Shown: positions 1-7,363 of the stretch, in pieces
How positions within the stretch are numbered: position 1 is the first letter of the stretch
Layout of the letters: the number at the start of each line of letters is the position of its first letter
Assembly: GCA_018267215.1 (NCBI GenBank)
Contig: JAFDYX010000021.1
Location: 248,001-312,000 of the forward strand
Direction of reading: 5' to 3'
Length of the DNA: 64,000 nt
DNA from: Bacteroidota bacterium
GTDB lineage: Bacteria; Bacteroidota; Bacteroidia; Cytophagales; Cyclobacteriaceae
Made by a program: the position numbers and the translations under genes
Notes under the pieces: model-generated
What the model was told of the DNA's origin: nothing
Seen by the model: the letters and a program-made list of their open reading frames with translations, nothing else
Database searches by the model: none

Positions 1-39
1 GTTCACACCGCGAAATTAATATTTATTATTCTCCCCTTC

Positions 40-885
40 CTAAACAAAAACCATACTCACAATACCCAGCAGCAAAATCACCTTGCACCATTGGCTCAGA
101 ACATAAAAATCTTTTTTAGTGTCGGCTCGTACCAACCGCACAAAAAGAAAAAGCAACGGAACAAAAAGAAAAATAAAAAAATAGAACAAGGGCAACTGCC
201 GGTACAATTGATTGATATAAACTACCGACACAAACAATAATGCCATGAGCCAATACACCAGCAGTTTTGCCTTGCGCACACCCCAAATGATCGGCAGCGT
301 TTTGCACCCAAAAGAATTGTCTCCTTTTTGGTCTTCCATGTCTTTTACAATTTCGCGGATCAGTGTCATGGCGAAAGCAAAAATAGAATATATCGCTATC
401 AGCGGACGATAGGGCGGATAGAGTACGTTAACCAAAAAAACTGACAGCCCCGTAAGCAGCGCTACTACCAGATTGCCGATAAACGGCTGTCTTTTCAATT
501 CGTTGGAGTACCACCACAGCAGAAAAGCCGAAAAAAAATTGATCACCCCGATTTCCCAATTCAAAAAAAATCCCATCACCGTACCCATCACCGAAAGCAC
601 AGAGTGGAATAAAAGGGCATACCTGCGCGCCACGTCCTTGCCGATCACTACCCGCCCGGGTTTATTGATCAAATCAATTTTTACATCATAGTAATCATTG
701 ATAATATACCCACCGGCTGCTACGATCATCGTAGAAAGCGAGAGCAAAAGCAGCCTGAAATCCGGCAGCTTGTCAAAAGAAATTAAAAATACGGCTGTGC
801 CATATTGAGCCAGGGCAATAATAAACAAATTCCAAAAGCGGGTCAGCTTGAGAAAACCACTAACTGAAAATTGTTGCGAGGCCAT
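40..885 (-). CDS. UbiA-family prenyltransferase
   Basis: Integral-membrane prenyltransferase of the UbiA superfamily, which joins an isoprenoid diphosphate to an acceptor. Bacteroidota members of this type are often named geranylgeranylglycerol-phosphate geranylgeranyltransferase, but the acceptor cannot be read from sequence. The first Asp-rich motif is visible as NDYYDVKID and the second as DMEDQKGD, with many hydrophobic helices between and after them. I chose the ATG at 885 (start MASQQFSV); a GTG at 918 would add 11 residues and begin 3 nt after the stop of the upstream receptor gene. Both genes are on the minus strand, so this one is probably co-transcribed with the receptor behind the TPP riboswitch. 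Family assignment is firm, substrate unknown. Confidence 0.85.
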   Translation of the reverse strand: MASQQFSVSGFLKLTRFWNLFIIALAQYGTAVFLISFDKLPDFRLLLLSLSTMIVAAGGYIINDYYDVKIDLINKPGRVVIGKDVARRYALLFHSVLSVMGTVMGFFLNWEIGVINFFSAFLLWWYSNELKRQPFIGNLVVALLTGLSVFLVNVLYPPYRPLIAIYSIFAFAMTLIREIVKDMEDQKGDNSFGCKTLPIIWGVRKAKLLVYWLMALLFVSVVYINQLYRQLPLFYFFIFLFVPLLFLFVRLVRADTKKDFYVLSQWCKVILLLGIVSMVFV

Positions 886-921
886 CAACAAAGATAACAA
901 CTGCTGCCCGGCAGCCACAAA

Positions 922-3081
922 TTAAAATCGCATGGCTACCATCAGCAAAAAATTTCGGGTGGCTTGCGGGTAGTAATAATTAGCGGACAAAATTTGTCCG
1001 CCTGATATGTACGGATAGGTGTTTCCATTGCTGCTATACTTTACGTTCATAAAATTATTCAGTAATAAACTAACTGACAGTTCGCGCATGCCTGTTGGTT
1101 TAAACACATAGCTCAGCCGCCAGTCGTTTACCAAATACGGATCTATGGCTCGGCTGCGGTTAGAAGTATTATCTAAATATTGAAGCCCAACATATTTTGT
1201 CAGCAATCCTATTTCCGCATTTTTAAATGGCTTGTAGAGAAAAACAGAACCGGCAATTGCCCACGGTGAAAAAGCAATGTTCATGTTGGCATGGGCAATA
1301 TTATTAGCGTTTCCGGAAGCATCGTAAAGCACTTCGGTAAAATTTTTTACTCGGTTTTGGCTCAGCGTCAGGTTTGCGTTCCACGTAAAATGTTGGCTTA
1401 TTTGAATTCCGCCATCTACTTCTATGCCGGCACGATAGCTGTCGGCCACGTTTTCGCGAATAGGGGCGCCCACATTATTTAATTTACCTGTTAGCACCAA
1501 TTGATTTTTGTAATCCATATAATATGCGTTCACATTCAATGCGATCTTACTCTTGCGCATGCGCCAGCCTGCTTCAAAATCGTTGAGCGTTTCATGCTTC
1601 GGAATGTTGCCGGGTTGTGCCTGCACAAAATCGCTGCGTACAGGCTCGCGGTTGCCCACACAGTACGATGCATACAGTTGCTGATCTTCTTTCAATGTAT
1701 AGGTCATTCCGATTTTCGGGTTAAAAAAATTATAGTGCACATCAAAGTTTACATTTACGCCCGCATCTTCCGTGCCCAAGGCTTTGTAATCTACGCGCCT
1801 GTATTGCACGTCCACAAAAGCCAATAATTTTTCATGCAGTTGAATGTTGTTTTTCCAGAATACATTAAAATCTTCTTTCTTTCCGTTGTTGAAATAATAA
1901 CGATAAAACGGAGGGATAGTGGTAGCCACTTGCGCCCAGACCACTTCTCCAAAATGATCGCCACTGTATTGATTATAAGCTCCGCCTAAAATAGAATTCC
2001 ATTTTTCTTTTTCATAATTCAATGACCACGTCATTCCGTAGAAATGGTTGTCCAGCCAAAGTCTGCGTACCAAGCCGGAAGTTTTAACTGTATCATTCGC
2101 ACCAAACACCGGATAGGCAATGTGGTAAGCAGCCAGGTTTTGTGCCGGCTGATATTCTTCGTAGTAACCGCGACCGTACGTGTAGTGCAGAGCCGCATTG
2201 GCCGTCAGGTGGTCGCTTGCCCGGTGCGAAAAATGTAATTGATAGTGGTCTTGTGCATAATTATCTATTTGATTTTTGTACGTGTAATAATTGTAGGTGC
2301 GGTGTGTGGCCAGCGAATCTTGCGGCACGCCATACCACGACTGATAGGTAATTTCTTTTCCGCCAAACACAATGGCTTTGATCATCGTCTTATTGCCATA
2401 GTACCCACCCGACAGGTAATACGATTTCAAATCGGATGTGGCCCGATCAATATATCCGTCAGAGCCGATCAGCGACAGCCGTCCATCGAAAGCAAACTTG
2501 TGGTTAAGCCCCGTACCAAAACCTACCGTGTGGCGGTGTGTGCCAAATGAACCAAACGAGTTGATGATATCGGCATAAGGCGAATCTTTACGCGTATTGG
2601 TTTGTAGATTAATAGATCCGCCAAAAGCACCCGAACCGTTGGTAGAAGTACCTACACCCCGTTGAATCTGAATGTTCTGCGTAGAGGTAGCAATGTCGGG
2701 CACGTCCACCCAATACACGCCTTGCTCTTCGGCATCGTTCAGCACGATGCCGTTGATGGTAACATTTATTCTGGTGGCATCGCTTCCGCGAATGCGTATG
2801 CCTGTGTAGCCAATGCCCGCTCCGGCATCGGATGTGGTAACCAATGAGGGAGTCCAGTTTAATACAAATGGCAGGTCTTGTCCGAAGTTTTGTTTTTGAA
2901 TAACTGTTTTGCTGATGTTGGAAAAAGCCGTGGGGCTTTTTTCGGAAGCGCGCGTAGCATACACCACTACTTCATCGCTCAGTTGCTTTACCGTGTCGGC
3001 TGCCGATCGGTGTGGTTCGTTTTGGGCAAACACATGAAGGCCAAGCGTTATGCCGCAAAGTGTAAAAATAAATTTTAACAT
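922..3081 (-). CDS. TonB-dependent outer-membrane receptor, probable thiamine uptake
   Basis: Outer-membrane, TonB-energised beta-barrel receptor of about 719 residues. A signal peptide (MLKFIFTLCGITLGLHVFAQ) is followed directly by a plug domain with typical elements (RIRGSD, the NDAEEQGVY region, IQIQRGVGTSTNG). A long barrel ends in the terminal aromatic residue of outer-membrane proteins (LLMVAMRF). No carboxypeptidase-like N-terminal domain or SusD partner is present. I chose the ATG at 3081 because it opens the signal peptide; an upstream in-frame start at 3111 would lie inside the riboswitch leader. A TPP riboswitch immediately upstream implies repression by thiamine diphosphate, so thiamine or a precursor is the likely substrate. 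That is inference from regulation, consistent with known thiamine-regulated receptors in Bacteroidota. Confidence 0.9.
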   Translation of the reverse strand: MLKFIFTLCGITLGLHVFAQNEPHRSAADTVKQLSDEVVVYATRASEKSPTAFSNISKTVIQKQNFGQDLPFVLNWTPSLVTTSDAGAGIGYTGIRIRGSDATRINVTINGIVLNDAEEQGVYWVDVPDIATSTQNIQIQRGVGTSTNGSGAFGGSINLQTNTRKDSPYADIINSFGSFGTHRHTVGFGTGLNHKFAFDGRLSLIGSDGYIDRATSDLKSYYLSGGYYGNKTMIKAIVFGGKEITYQSWYGVPQDSLATHRTYNYYTYKNQIDNYAQDHYQLHFSHRASDHLTANAALHYTYGRGYYEEYQPAQNLAAYHIAYPVFGANDTVKTSGLVRRLWLDNHFYGMTWSLNYEKEKWNSILGGAYNQYSGDHFGEVVWAQVATTIPPFYRYYFNNGKKEDFNVFWKNNIQLHEKLLAFVDVQYRRVDYKALGTEDAGVNVNFDVHYNFFNPKIGMTYTLKEDQQLYASYCVGNREPVRSDFVQAQPGNIPKHETLNDFEAGWRMRKSKIALNVNAYYMDYKNQLVLTGKLNNVGAPIRENVADSYRAGIEVDGGIQISQHFTWNANLTLSQNRVKNFTEVLYDASGNANNIAHANMNIAFSPWAIAGSVFLYKPFKNAEIGLLTKYVGLQYLDNTSNRSRAIDPYLVNDWRLSYVFKPTGMRELSVSLLLNNFMNVKYSSNGNTYPYISGGQILSANYYYPQATRNFLLMVAMRF

Positions 3082-3107
3082 TTTAATTGTTGGTTTAAAC
3101 TGGCAGA

Positions 3108-3128
3108 GCACACAGGGGAATGTGGTGC
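3108..3128 (-). promoter_or_regulatory. Hairpin between riboswitch and receptor start
   Basis: On the minus strand GCAC-c-ACA pairs with TGT-GTGC around a six-base loop, giving a seven-pair stem with one bulge. It lies between the riboswitch and the receptor ATG (about 27 nt before it) and could be part of the expression platform. No U-run follows, so an effect on ribosome access seems more likely than termination. Inference only. Confidence 0.35.
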
Positions 3129-3135
3129 GTACGTT

Positions 3136-3238
3136 TAACCTTGCCTCCCTTCGGCCGCATTACCGGCATCAGGTTCTATGGGTATAATCTCAGCCCGTTC
3201 TTTGTAAGGCACCCCTTGCTCCAGATTTTCTGAAGCGG
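3136..3238 (-). promoter_or_regulatory. TPP (THI-box) riboswitch
   Basis: Read on the minus strand, the sequence carries the conserved THI-box blocks in order: GGGGTGCC, GGCTGAGA, TACCC, GAACCTGAT, then a GCCG/CGGC stem around TAATG, then GAAGGGA. The stem between GGGGTGCC and GGCTGAGA is short (an AT-rich insert). A clear P1 closing stem could not be identified. It sits directly downstream of a good promoter and about 55 nt upstream of the TonB-dependent receptor ATG. Binding of thiamine diphosphate is expected to turn expression down. Edges are approximate. Confidence 0.93.
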
Positions 3239-3240
3239 TG

Positions 3241-3272
3241 CAAATGTAGAAGAAGATTTTAATAGCGGCAAA
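3241..3272 (-). promoter_or_regulatory. Bacteroidota-type promoter for the TPP-regulated operon
   Basis: On the minus strand TTTG (3272-3269) is followed after 20 nt by TACATTTG (3248-3241), a full match to the Bacteroidota -33/-7 pattern. Transcription would begin near 3234, right at the 5' edge of the riboswitch. Confidence 0.7.
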
Positions 3273-3368
3273 AAATACCCGGCCGTATGAAAACAAAAAC
3301 CAACTACATGATGTGGTTAAAATAACCCATCATGAAGAGTTTTGTACAAAAAATTCAGAAGCGCAAAA

Positions 3369-4565
3369 TTACTTCAACACGCCCAGTTCTTTTCCTACTT
3401 CCGTAAATGCCTTGATGGCTTTGTCGAGATGGTGCATTTCATGACCGGCAGAAATTTGTACGCGGATGCGCGCTTTGCCTTTGGCCACCACCGGAAAGAA
3501 AAATCCGATCACATAAATTCCTTTTTCCAACAACCGCTCAGCAAATTTTTGCGCTAAGGGTGCTTCATACAACATGATGGGCACAATGGGGTGCACTCCG
3601 GGTTTGATGTCAAAACCGGCAGCCGTCATCCGGCTGCGGAAGTACTGCGTATTTTTTTCCAGTTTATCGCGCAACTCGGTGGTTTCCGAAAGCATGTTAA
3701 ACACTTCTATACTGGCACCCACAATAGAAGGTGCTACCGTATTGGAAAACAAATAAGGTCTTGACCGCTGCCGGAGCAATTCGATGATTTCTTTTTTTCC
3801 GGATGTAAAACCGCCCGATGCCCCGCCCAGTGCTTTGCCCAGCGTGCCGGTAACGATATCTACCCGATCCATCACACCACAAAGCTCGGGCACACCCCGC
3901 CCGGTTTTTCCGAGAAAGCCGGTAGAGTGGCACTCGTCCGTCATCACCAACGCCTCGTATTGGTCGGCCAAGTCGCATATCTTATCGAGTTGGGCAATCG
4001 TGCCGTCCATAGAAAACGCGCCATCTGTTACGATGATGATCTGGTTGGCGCCAGCCTTTCTGGCTTCATCCAATTGAGTTTTTAGGTCGGCCATGTCGTT
4101 GTGCTTGTAGCGATAGCGCATGGCTTTGCACAACCGCACACCGTCTATAATAGAAGCATGGTTGAGCTCATCGGAAATGATGGCATCTTTTTCTCCCAAG
4201 AGCGGCTCGAACACACCGCCATTGGCATCGAAAGCGGCTGCATATAAAATCGTGTCTTCGGTGTGAAGAAATTCGGAAATCTTTTTTTCGAGTTCTTTGT
4301 GTATGTCTTGCGTGCCGCAAATAAACCGTACCGATGACATACCGAAGCCGTGGGTATCAATTGCTTTTTTTGCTGCGGCCGTTACCCGTGGGTGCGATGA
4401 CAGCCCCAGATAGTTGTTGGCACAAAAATTAATGACGTGTTTTCCGTCTTGTGTTTTGATATCGGCAGCTTGTGGCGTGGTGATGATACGCTCTGTCTTG
4501 TAAAGACCGGCTTCGCGGATGTTTTGAAGTTCTTTTTCTAAAACGGGTTGGAGTTTTTTATACAT
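3369..4565 (-). CDS. kbl: Glycine C-acetyltransferase (2-amino-3-ketobutyrate CoA ligase)
   Basis: PLP enzyme of the alpha-oxoamine synthase family that cleaves 2-amino-3-oxobutyrate with CoA to glycine and acetyl-CoA, the second step of threonine catabolism. The 398-residue protein is close to E. coli Kbl in length and wording: [11 protein letters not shown] near 46-55, the [14 protein letters not shown] block near 74-87, and the PLP lysine K244 in GTLGKALGG. The partner dehydrogenase (tdh) lies on the other side of a HicBA module on the opposite strand. The hicA stop is only about 10 nt upstream of this ATG. No independent promoter is evident in that gap, so transcription may start in or before hicBA. 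Confidence 0.96.
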   Translation of the reverse strand: MYKKLQPVLEKELQNIREAGLYKTERIITTPQAADIKTQDGKHVINFCANNYLGLSSHPRVTAAAKKAIDTHGFGMSSVRFICGTQDIHKELEKKISEFLHTEDTILYAAAFDANGGVFEPLLGEKDAIISDELNHASIIDGVRLCKAMRYRYKHNDMADLKTQLDEARKAGANQIIIVTDGAFSMDGTIAQLDKICDLADQYEALVMTDECHSTGFLGKTGRGVPELCGVMDRVDIVTGTLGKALGGASGGFTSGKKEIIELLRQRSRPYLFSNTVAPSIVGASIEVFNMLSETTELRDKLEKNTQYFRSRMTAAGFDIKPGVHPIVPIMLYEAPLAQKFAERLLEKGIYVIGFFFPVVAKGKARIRVQISAGHEMHHLDKAIKAFTEVGKELGVLK

Positions 4566-4575
4566 ATTTCGCTAT

Positions 4576-4796
4576 CTAATTTTCAAATAAAGTTCTCGGT
4601 AATCCACTTTGGCGAATAATTGACTGCAATGTTCCTATTCTCAATTCTTTATGATTAGGAACAGGAATGGTGATTGTTGAATCTGAGGTCTTCTTCTGCA
4701 TCATGATATGACTCCCTTTCTGTCTTACTAGAAAAAACCATTTTGAGAGAGGATCAAACAAAGTTCTCTGCCGGATAAAATACGCAACTTACCCAA
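4576..4796 (-). pseudogene. hicA: hicA-like mRNA interferase toxin, frameshifted
   Basis: HicA toxins are small dsRBD-fold ribonucleases. A TTG at 4796, overlapping the end of hicB by 8 nt, opens a frame reading LGKLRILSGRELCLILSQNG, the usual HicA N-terminus, and then stops at TAG. The adjacent frame supplies the rest: LVRQKGSH with the catalytic-type His, followed by PNHKELRIGTLQSIIRQSGL to a stop at 4576. The shift is at a run of six T (minus strand, complement of about 4732-4737). One more T would restore a 73-residue HicA. It is therefore either inactivated, frameshift-expressed, or a sequencing error in a homopolymer. Only the C-terminal half (from a TTG at 4761) forms a continuous ORF. 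Confidence 0.75.
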
Positions 4797-5016
4797 TGGC
4801 TACCTCTAAGCGAGTGATGAATACTTCTTGACGGAAGCGTTGTTCAATTTCTTTGCTTGACGCCTCTTCGAAAAAGAATTCTACCGCTTCCTTAAGATTG
4901 GATTTTGCTTCTTCTATGGTGTTGCCCTGGCTGGCAATGTCCAACTCAGGGCATAAAGACACAAACCCATCGCCTTCTCTTTCAATAATGGCTGTGAACT
5001 GGAAATTCTTATTCAT
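4789..5016 (-). CDS. hicB: HicB-type antitoxin
   Basis: 75-residue protein with the HicB partial RNase-H-like fold: FTAIIEREGDGFVSLCPEL, then a SQGNTIEEAKSNLKEAVEFF segment. It lacks the C-terminal DNA-binding domain of longer HicB proteins. It precedes hicA and overlaps its TTG start, the reverse of the common hicA-hicB order but also known. A TACTTTTG box (complement of 5021-5028) lies 4 nt before the ATG and would give a nearly leaderless transcript. No matching -33 element is visible. The module separates kbl from tdh. Confidence 0.85.
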   Translation of the reverse strand: MNKNFQFTAIIEREGDGFVSLCPELDIASQGNTIEEAKSNLKEAVEFFFEEASSKEIEQRFRQEVFITRLEVAIG

Positions 5017-5092
5017 GGATCAAAAGTACATATTTTAGGGCTCACTATTTTAGTTCTGTTTTTTAATAACTTCGCCCTGCATTCGTTCTAAC

Positions 5093-6043
5093 ATGAAAAA
5101 AACAAAGATTTTATTAATTGGAGCCGGTGGCCAACTCGGTGCCGAGCTTACGCAGGGATTGTGGAAAATATACGGGCAGGAAAATGTCATCGCCTCCGAC
5201 ATCAAAGACGCGCAAGGCGTATTGAAAGAAGGGCCTTACGAAAAATTTGATGTGATGCAGCGCGACAAGCTTTTTGAGTTGCTCAAGAAAAATGAAATCA
5301 CGCAAGTATATCACTTGGCTGCCTTGCTCTCGGCCACAGGCGAAAAAGATCCGCGCTGGGCTTGGAAGCTAAATATGGAGAGCCTACTATTTGTACTGGA
5401 AGCCGCCCACGAACTAAAACTGCATAAAGTATATTGGCCAAGCTCTATTGCCGCCTTCGGGCCTACCACGCCCAAACAAAATACACCGCAAGATACCATC
5501 ATGGATCCCTCCACGGTGTATGGCATTACTAAGCTGGCAGGTGAACTGTGGTGCGAATATTATTTCAGAAGGTATGGGGTGGATGTGCGCAGCCTCCGCT
5601 ACCCCGGATTGATAGGCTGGAAAACTCCACCCGGTGGCGGCACTACCGACTATGCTGTGGATATTTACTTTAAAGCGATCAAAGAAAAAAAATACGAGTG
5701 CTTCCTCTCACCCGATACGTACCTGCCCATGATGTATATGGACGATGCCGTGAAGGCCACGATAGATTTGATGGAAGCCCCTGCCGAAAAAGTAAAAGTG
5801 CGCACCAGCTACAACATCAGTGCCATGAGTTTTTGCCCGGCACAGATAGCAGCCACCATTAAAAAACACATTCCCGATTTTACAATTACCTACCAGCCCG
5901 ACTTCCGCCAAAGCATAGCCGACTCGTGGCCTAAGTCTATTGACGACACAGCCGCACGCCAAGACTGGGGCTGGCAAAATAAATTTGGACTGGAAGAAAT
6001 GACGGAAGATATTTTGAAGAGTTTGAGGACTGCACAAAAGTGA
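5093..6043 (+). CDS. tdh: SDR-type L-threonine 3-dehydrogenase (NAD-dependent epimerase family)
   Basis: Oxidises L-threonine to 2-amino-3-oxobutyrate with NAD+, feeding Kbl. The 316-residue protein is an extended SDR. It has the N-terminal nucleotide-binding glycine motif GAGGQLG (about 11-17), the catalytic YGITK (Y near 143), and the signature region GLIGWKTPPGGGTTDYAVD that marks this short-chain threonine dehydrogenase class as distinct from the zinc-dependent E. coli type. Divergently placed from hicB-hicA-kbl. A TAACTTCG box at 5067-5074 could serve as the -7 element; no clear -33 is seen. Function is supported by both sequence and the nearby kbl. Confidence 0.9.
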   Translation: MKKTKILLIGAGGQLGAELTQGLWKIYGQENVIASDIKDAQGVLKEGPYEKFDVMQRDKLFELLKKNEITQVYHLAALLSATGEKDPRWAWKLNMESLLFVLEAAHELKLHKVYWPSSIAAFGPTTPKQNTPQDTIMDPSTVYGITKLAGELWCEYYFRRYGVDVRSLRYPGLIGWKTPPGGGTTDYAVDIYFKAIKEKKYECFLSPDTYLPMMYMDDAVKATIDLMEAPAEKVKVRTSYNISAMSFCPAQIAATIKKHIPDFTITYQPDFRQSIADSWPKSIDDTAARQDWGWQNKFGLEEMTEDILKSLRTAQK

Positions 6044-6125
6044 ATTTTTTGATAGGTACTGTTCATATATACTCGTTATGCCTCATGCTTGGACGACCAA
6101 CAACAATTAACGAACAGACAGAAAT

Positions 6126-6628
6126 ATGCTAATATTTAAAGACACAAATTTATCAAATCACCGTTCGACAGCGAAGCGGAATTAGAACAAGTAATCGTAG
6201 ACAATTACGAATACCTTTTCGGACCGACTTCTTTTTATTTACCTAAAGCCAAAATAAAGACAGCGGACGGTGTTGGCACAATTCCAGATGGTTTTGCAAT
6301 TGACATCGGTCAAAAAAAGTGGTATTTAGTTGAAGCAGAATTAATGCACCATAGTGTTTGGAACCATATTGCGCCACAGGTGACTAAACAGCTTTTAGCA
6401 TCTCAACAAGCTATAACAAAAAGAACTCTTGTTGACTTGGCAGTTTCACAATACAAAGCAGACACTTACACAAAAGAAAAATTCGATGAATTAAATATTG
6501 CGGAAATTAATGTTCGACAAGTTGTTGGCGACATTTTAGAAACAGACCCAATTATTGGTGTTCCTATTGATGGCGTGACCAATGATTTGCGTGACTGGGC
6601 GAGAACTTTAAAGTACAAGGTAAAACTT
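6126..6628 (+). pseudogene. Broken PD-(D/E)XK nuclease-like gene
   Basis: An ATG at 6126 starts MLIFKDTN, then the frame is lost near 6150. One inserted base there would join it to KSPFDSEAELEQVIVDNYEY and on through to about 6628. The body contains IPDGFAIDI and WYLVEAEL, an arrangement (D, then E-x-E) resembling PD-(D/E)XK nuclease-like proteins. The tail DLRDWARTLKYKVKL runs directly into the left inverted repeat of the RAYT element. It is thus doubly disabled: an early frameshift and a 3' truncation by insertion. Whether the DNA right of the element (7317 onward) holds the lost C-terminus could not be decided. The nuclease assignment is tentative. Confidence 0.55.
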
Positions 6629-6635
6629 CCCCGCC

Positions 6636-6681
6636 CTTGTTGGTGTTGTGCGCAAGCTTGTGCGGTAGCCTCACCAACAAG
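6636..6681. repeat. Left REP-like hairpin of the RAYT element
   Basis: Perfect 10-bp stem, CTTGTTGGTG with CACCAACAAG, around a 26-nt loop. It is the probable recognition structure for the encoded Y1 transposase. Confidence 0.7.
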
Positions 6682-6702
6682 AACACATATTTTGAAGTCA
6701 GC

Positions 6703-7217
6703 TCACCCTTCATGGTGTGCCAAAAATACCCAATCTTTTTCGTTCTTCTCATAAAACCTTGCGCTTGAATATTTGTACAATTCAGGATATTGGCAGAGCC
6801 CTGCCTTGACGGGATTGTTGTGCATGTACTCAAGTTTTTGTTCGAATGTCCTTGGTGTCCACAAGGGAATGACCAGTGAGTTGGTTCCCACACTTGATGT
6901 TTTCGGTCTTGGGCATCGACACGCAGTTTTGGCAACATCTGTGAATGTTCCTTCTTCAATAGTTTTAGTATTTGCTGTCCGGTGTATTTCAAGAAATCCC
7001 GCTGTACATCATCACGTTTGTGGTTGCCCAGCATCTGCCATATCAGATGGAAATGGTTGGACATGATCACGAACCCATAAACAATAATGCGCTGGTCTTT
7101 GACCAAAAAACTCAAGCTGTCGGTGATGATTTCTTTGAACCTGTCTTCTTTGAGCAAAGCCTTCCACTCCAGGCAGGTCACGGTAAGAAACTCCGCGTGT
7201 TGTTTGGCATAAACCAT
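6703..7217 (-). pseudogene. REP-associated tyrosine (Y1) transposase, frameshifted
   Basis: TnpA-REP/IS200-like transposase that would nick single-stranded DNA with a catalytic tyrosine. From the ATG at 7217 the frame carries VYGFVIMSNHFHLIWQ, the HxH (HFH) metal-binding motif of the Y1 HUH family. It then runs to HQVWE, where the frame is lost near 6888. The next frame (from about 6891) continues NSLVIPLWTP, EYMHNNPVKAGL and YKYSSARFY to a stop at 6703, the typical RAYT C-terminus. One missing base explains the break, so the transposase is probably inactive. The N-terminus matches RAYT wording poorly before residue 10. Confidence 0.8.
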
Positions 7218-7263
7218 TGGGAAAGATAATGAAATGCGGCTTAGCTGTCGTCAGTTTTTTTCG

Positions 7264-7307
7264 TTTGTTGGTGAACCACGCTCCCTCCTGCGCACAACAC
7301 CAACAAA
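7264..7307. repeat. Right REP-like hairpin of the RAYT element
   Basis: Perfect 10-bp stem, TTTGTTGGTG with CACCAACAAA, around a 24-nt loop, placed in inverted orientation to the left copy. Confidence 0.7.
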
Positions 7308-7363
7308 GGCGGGGAAAAGGAAAGACAAGAAAGATATTATCAGTCGCTCGTTAAACTGGTTTC

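Larger units (their letters stand above)
6627..7316. mobile_element. RAYT/IS200-like element bounded by inverted hairpin ends
   Basis: About 690 bp bounded by a 28-bp inverted repeat with one mismatch (6627-6654 and 7289-7316). Each end also folds on itself: CTTGTTGGTG (6636-6645) pairs with CACCAACAAG (6672-6681), and TTTGTTGGTG (7264-7273) with CACCAACAAA (7298-7307). The two ends are therefore REP-like hairpins in opposite orientation around a minus-strand Y1 transposase. No target-site duplication is apparent, as expected for this class. Its insertion truncates the nuclease-like gene at 6126-6628. Confidence 0.75.

Noticed and set aside
922-3078. Several plus-strand ORFs of 60-110 codons across the receptor gene.
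   Set aside because: All are shadows of the receptor reading frame with no start signals or recognisable sequence.
6703-7217. Programmed frameshift producing an active transposase.
   Set aside because: No slippery heptamer or downstream structure is evident at the break, and RAYT proteins are normally one frame, so decay is more likely.
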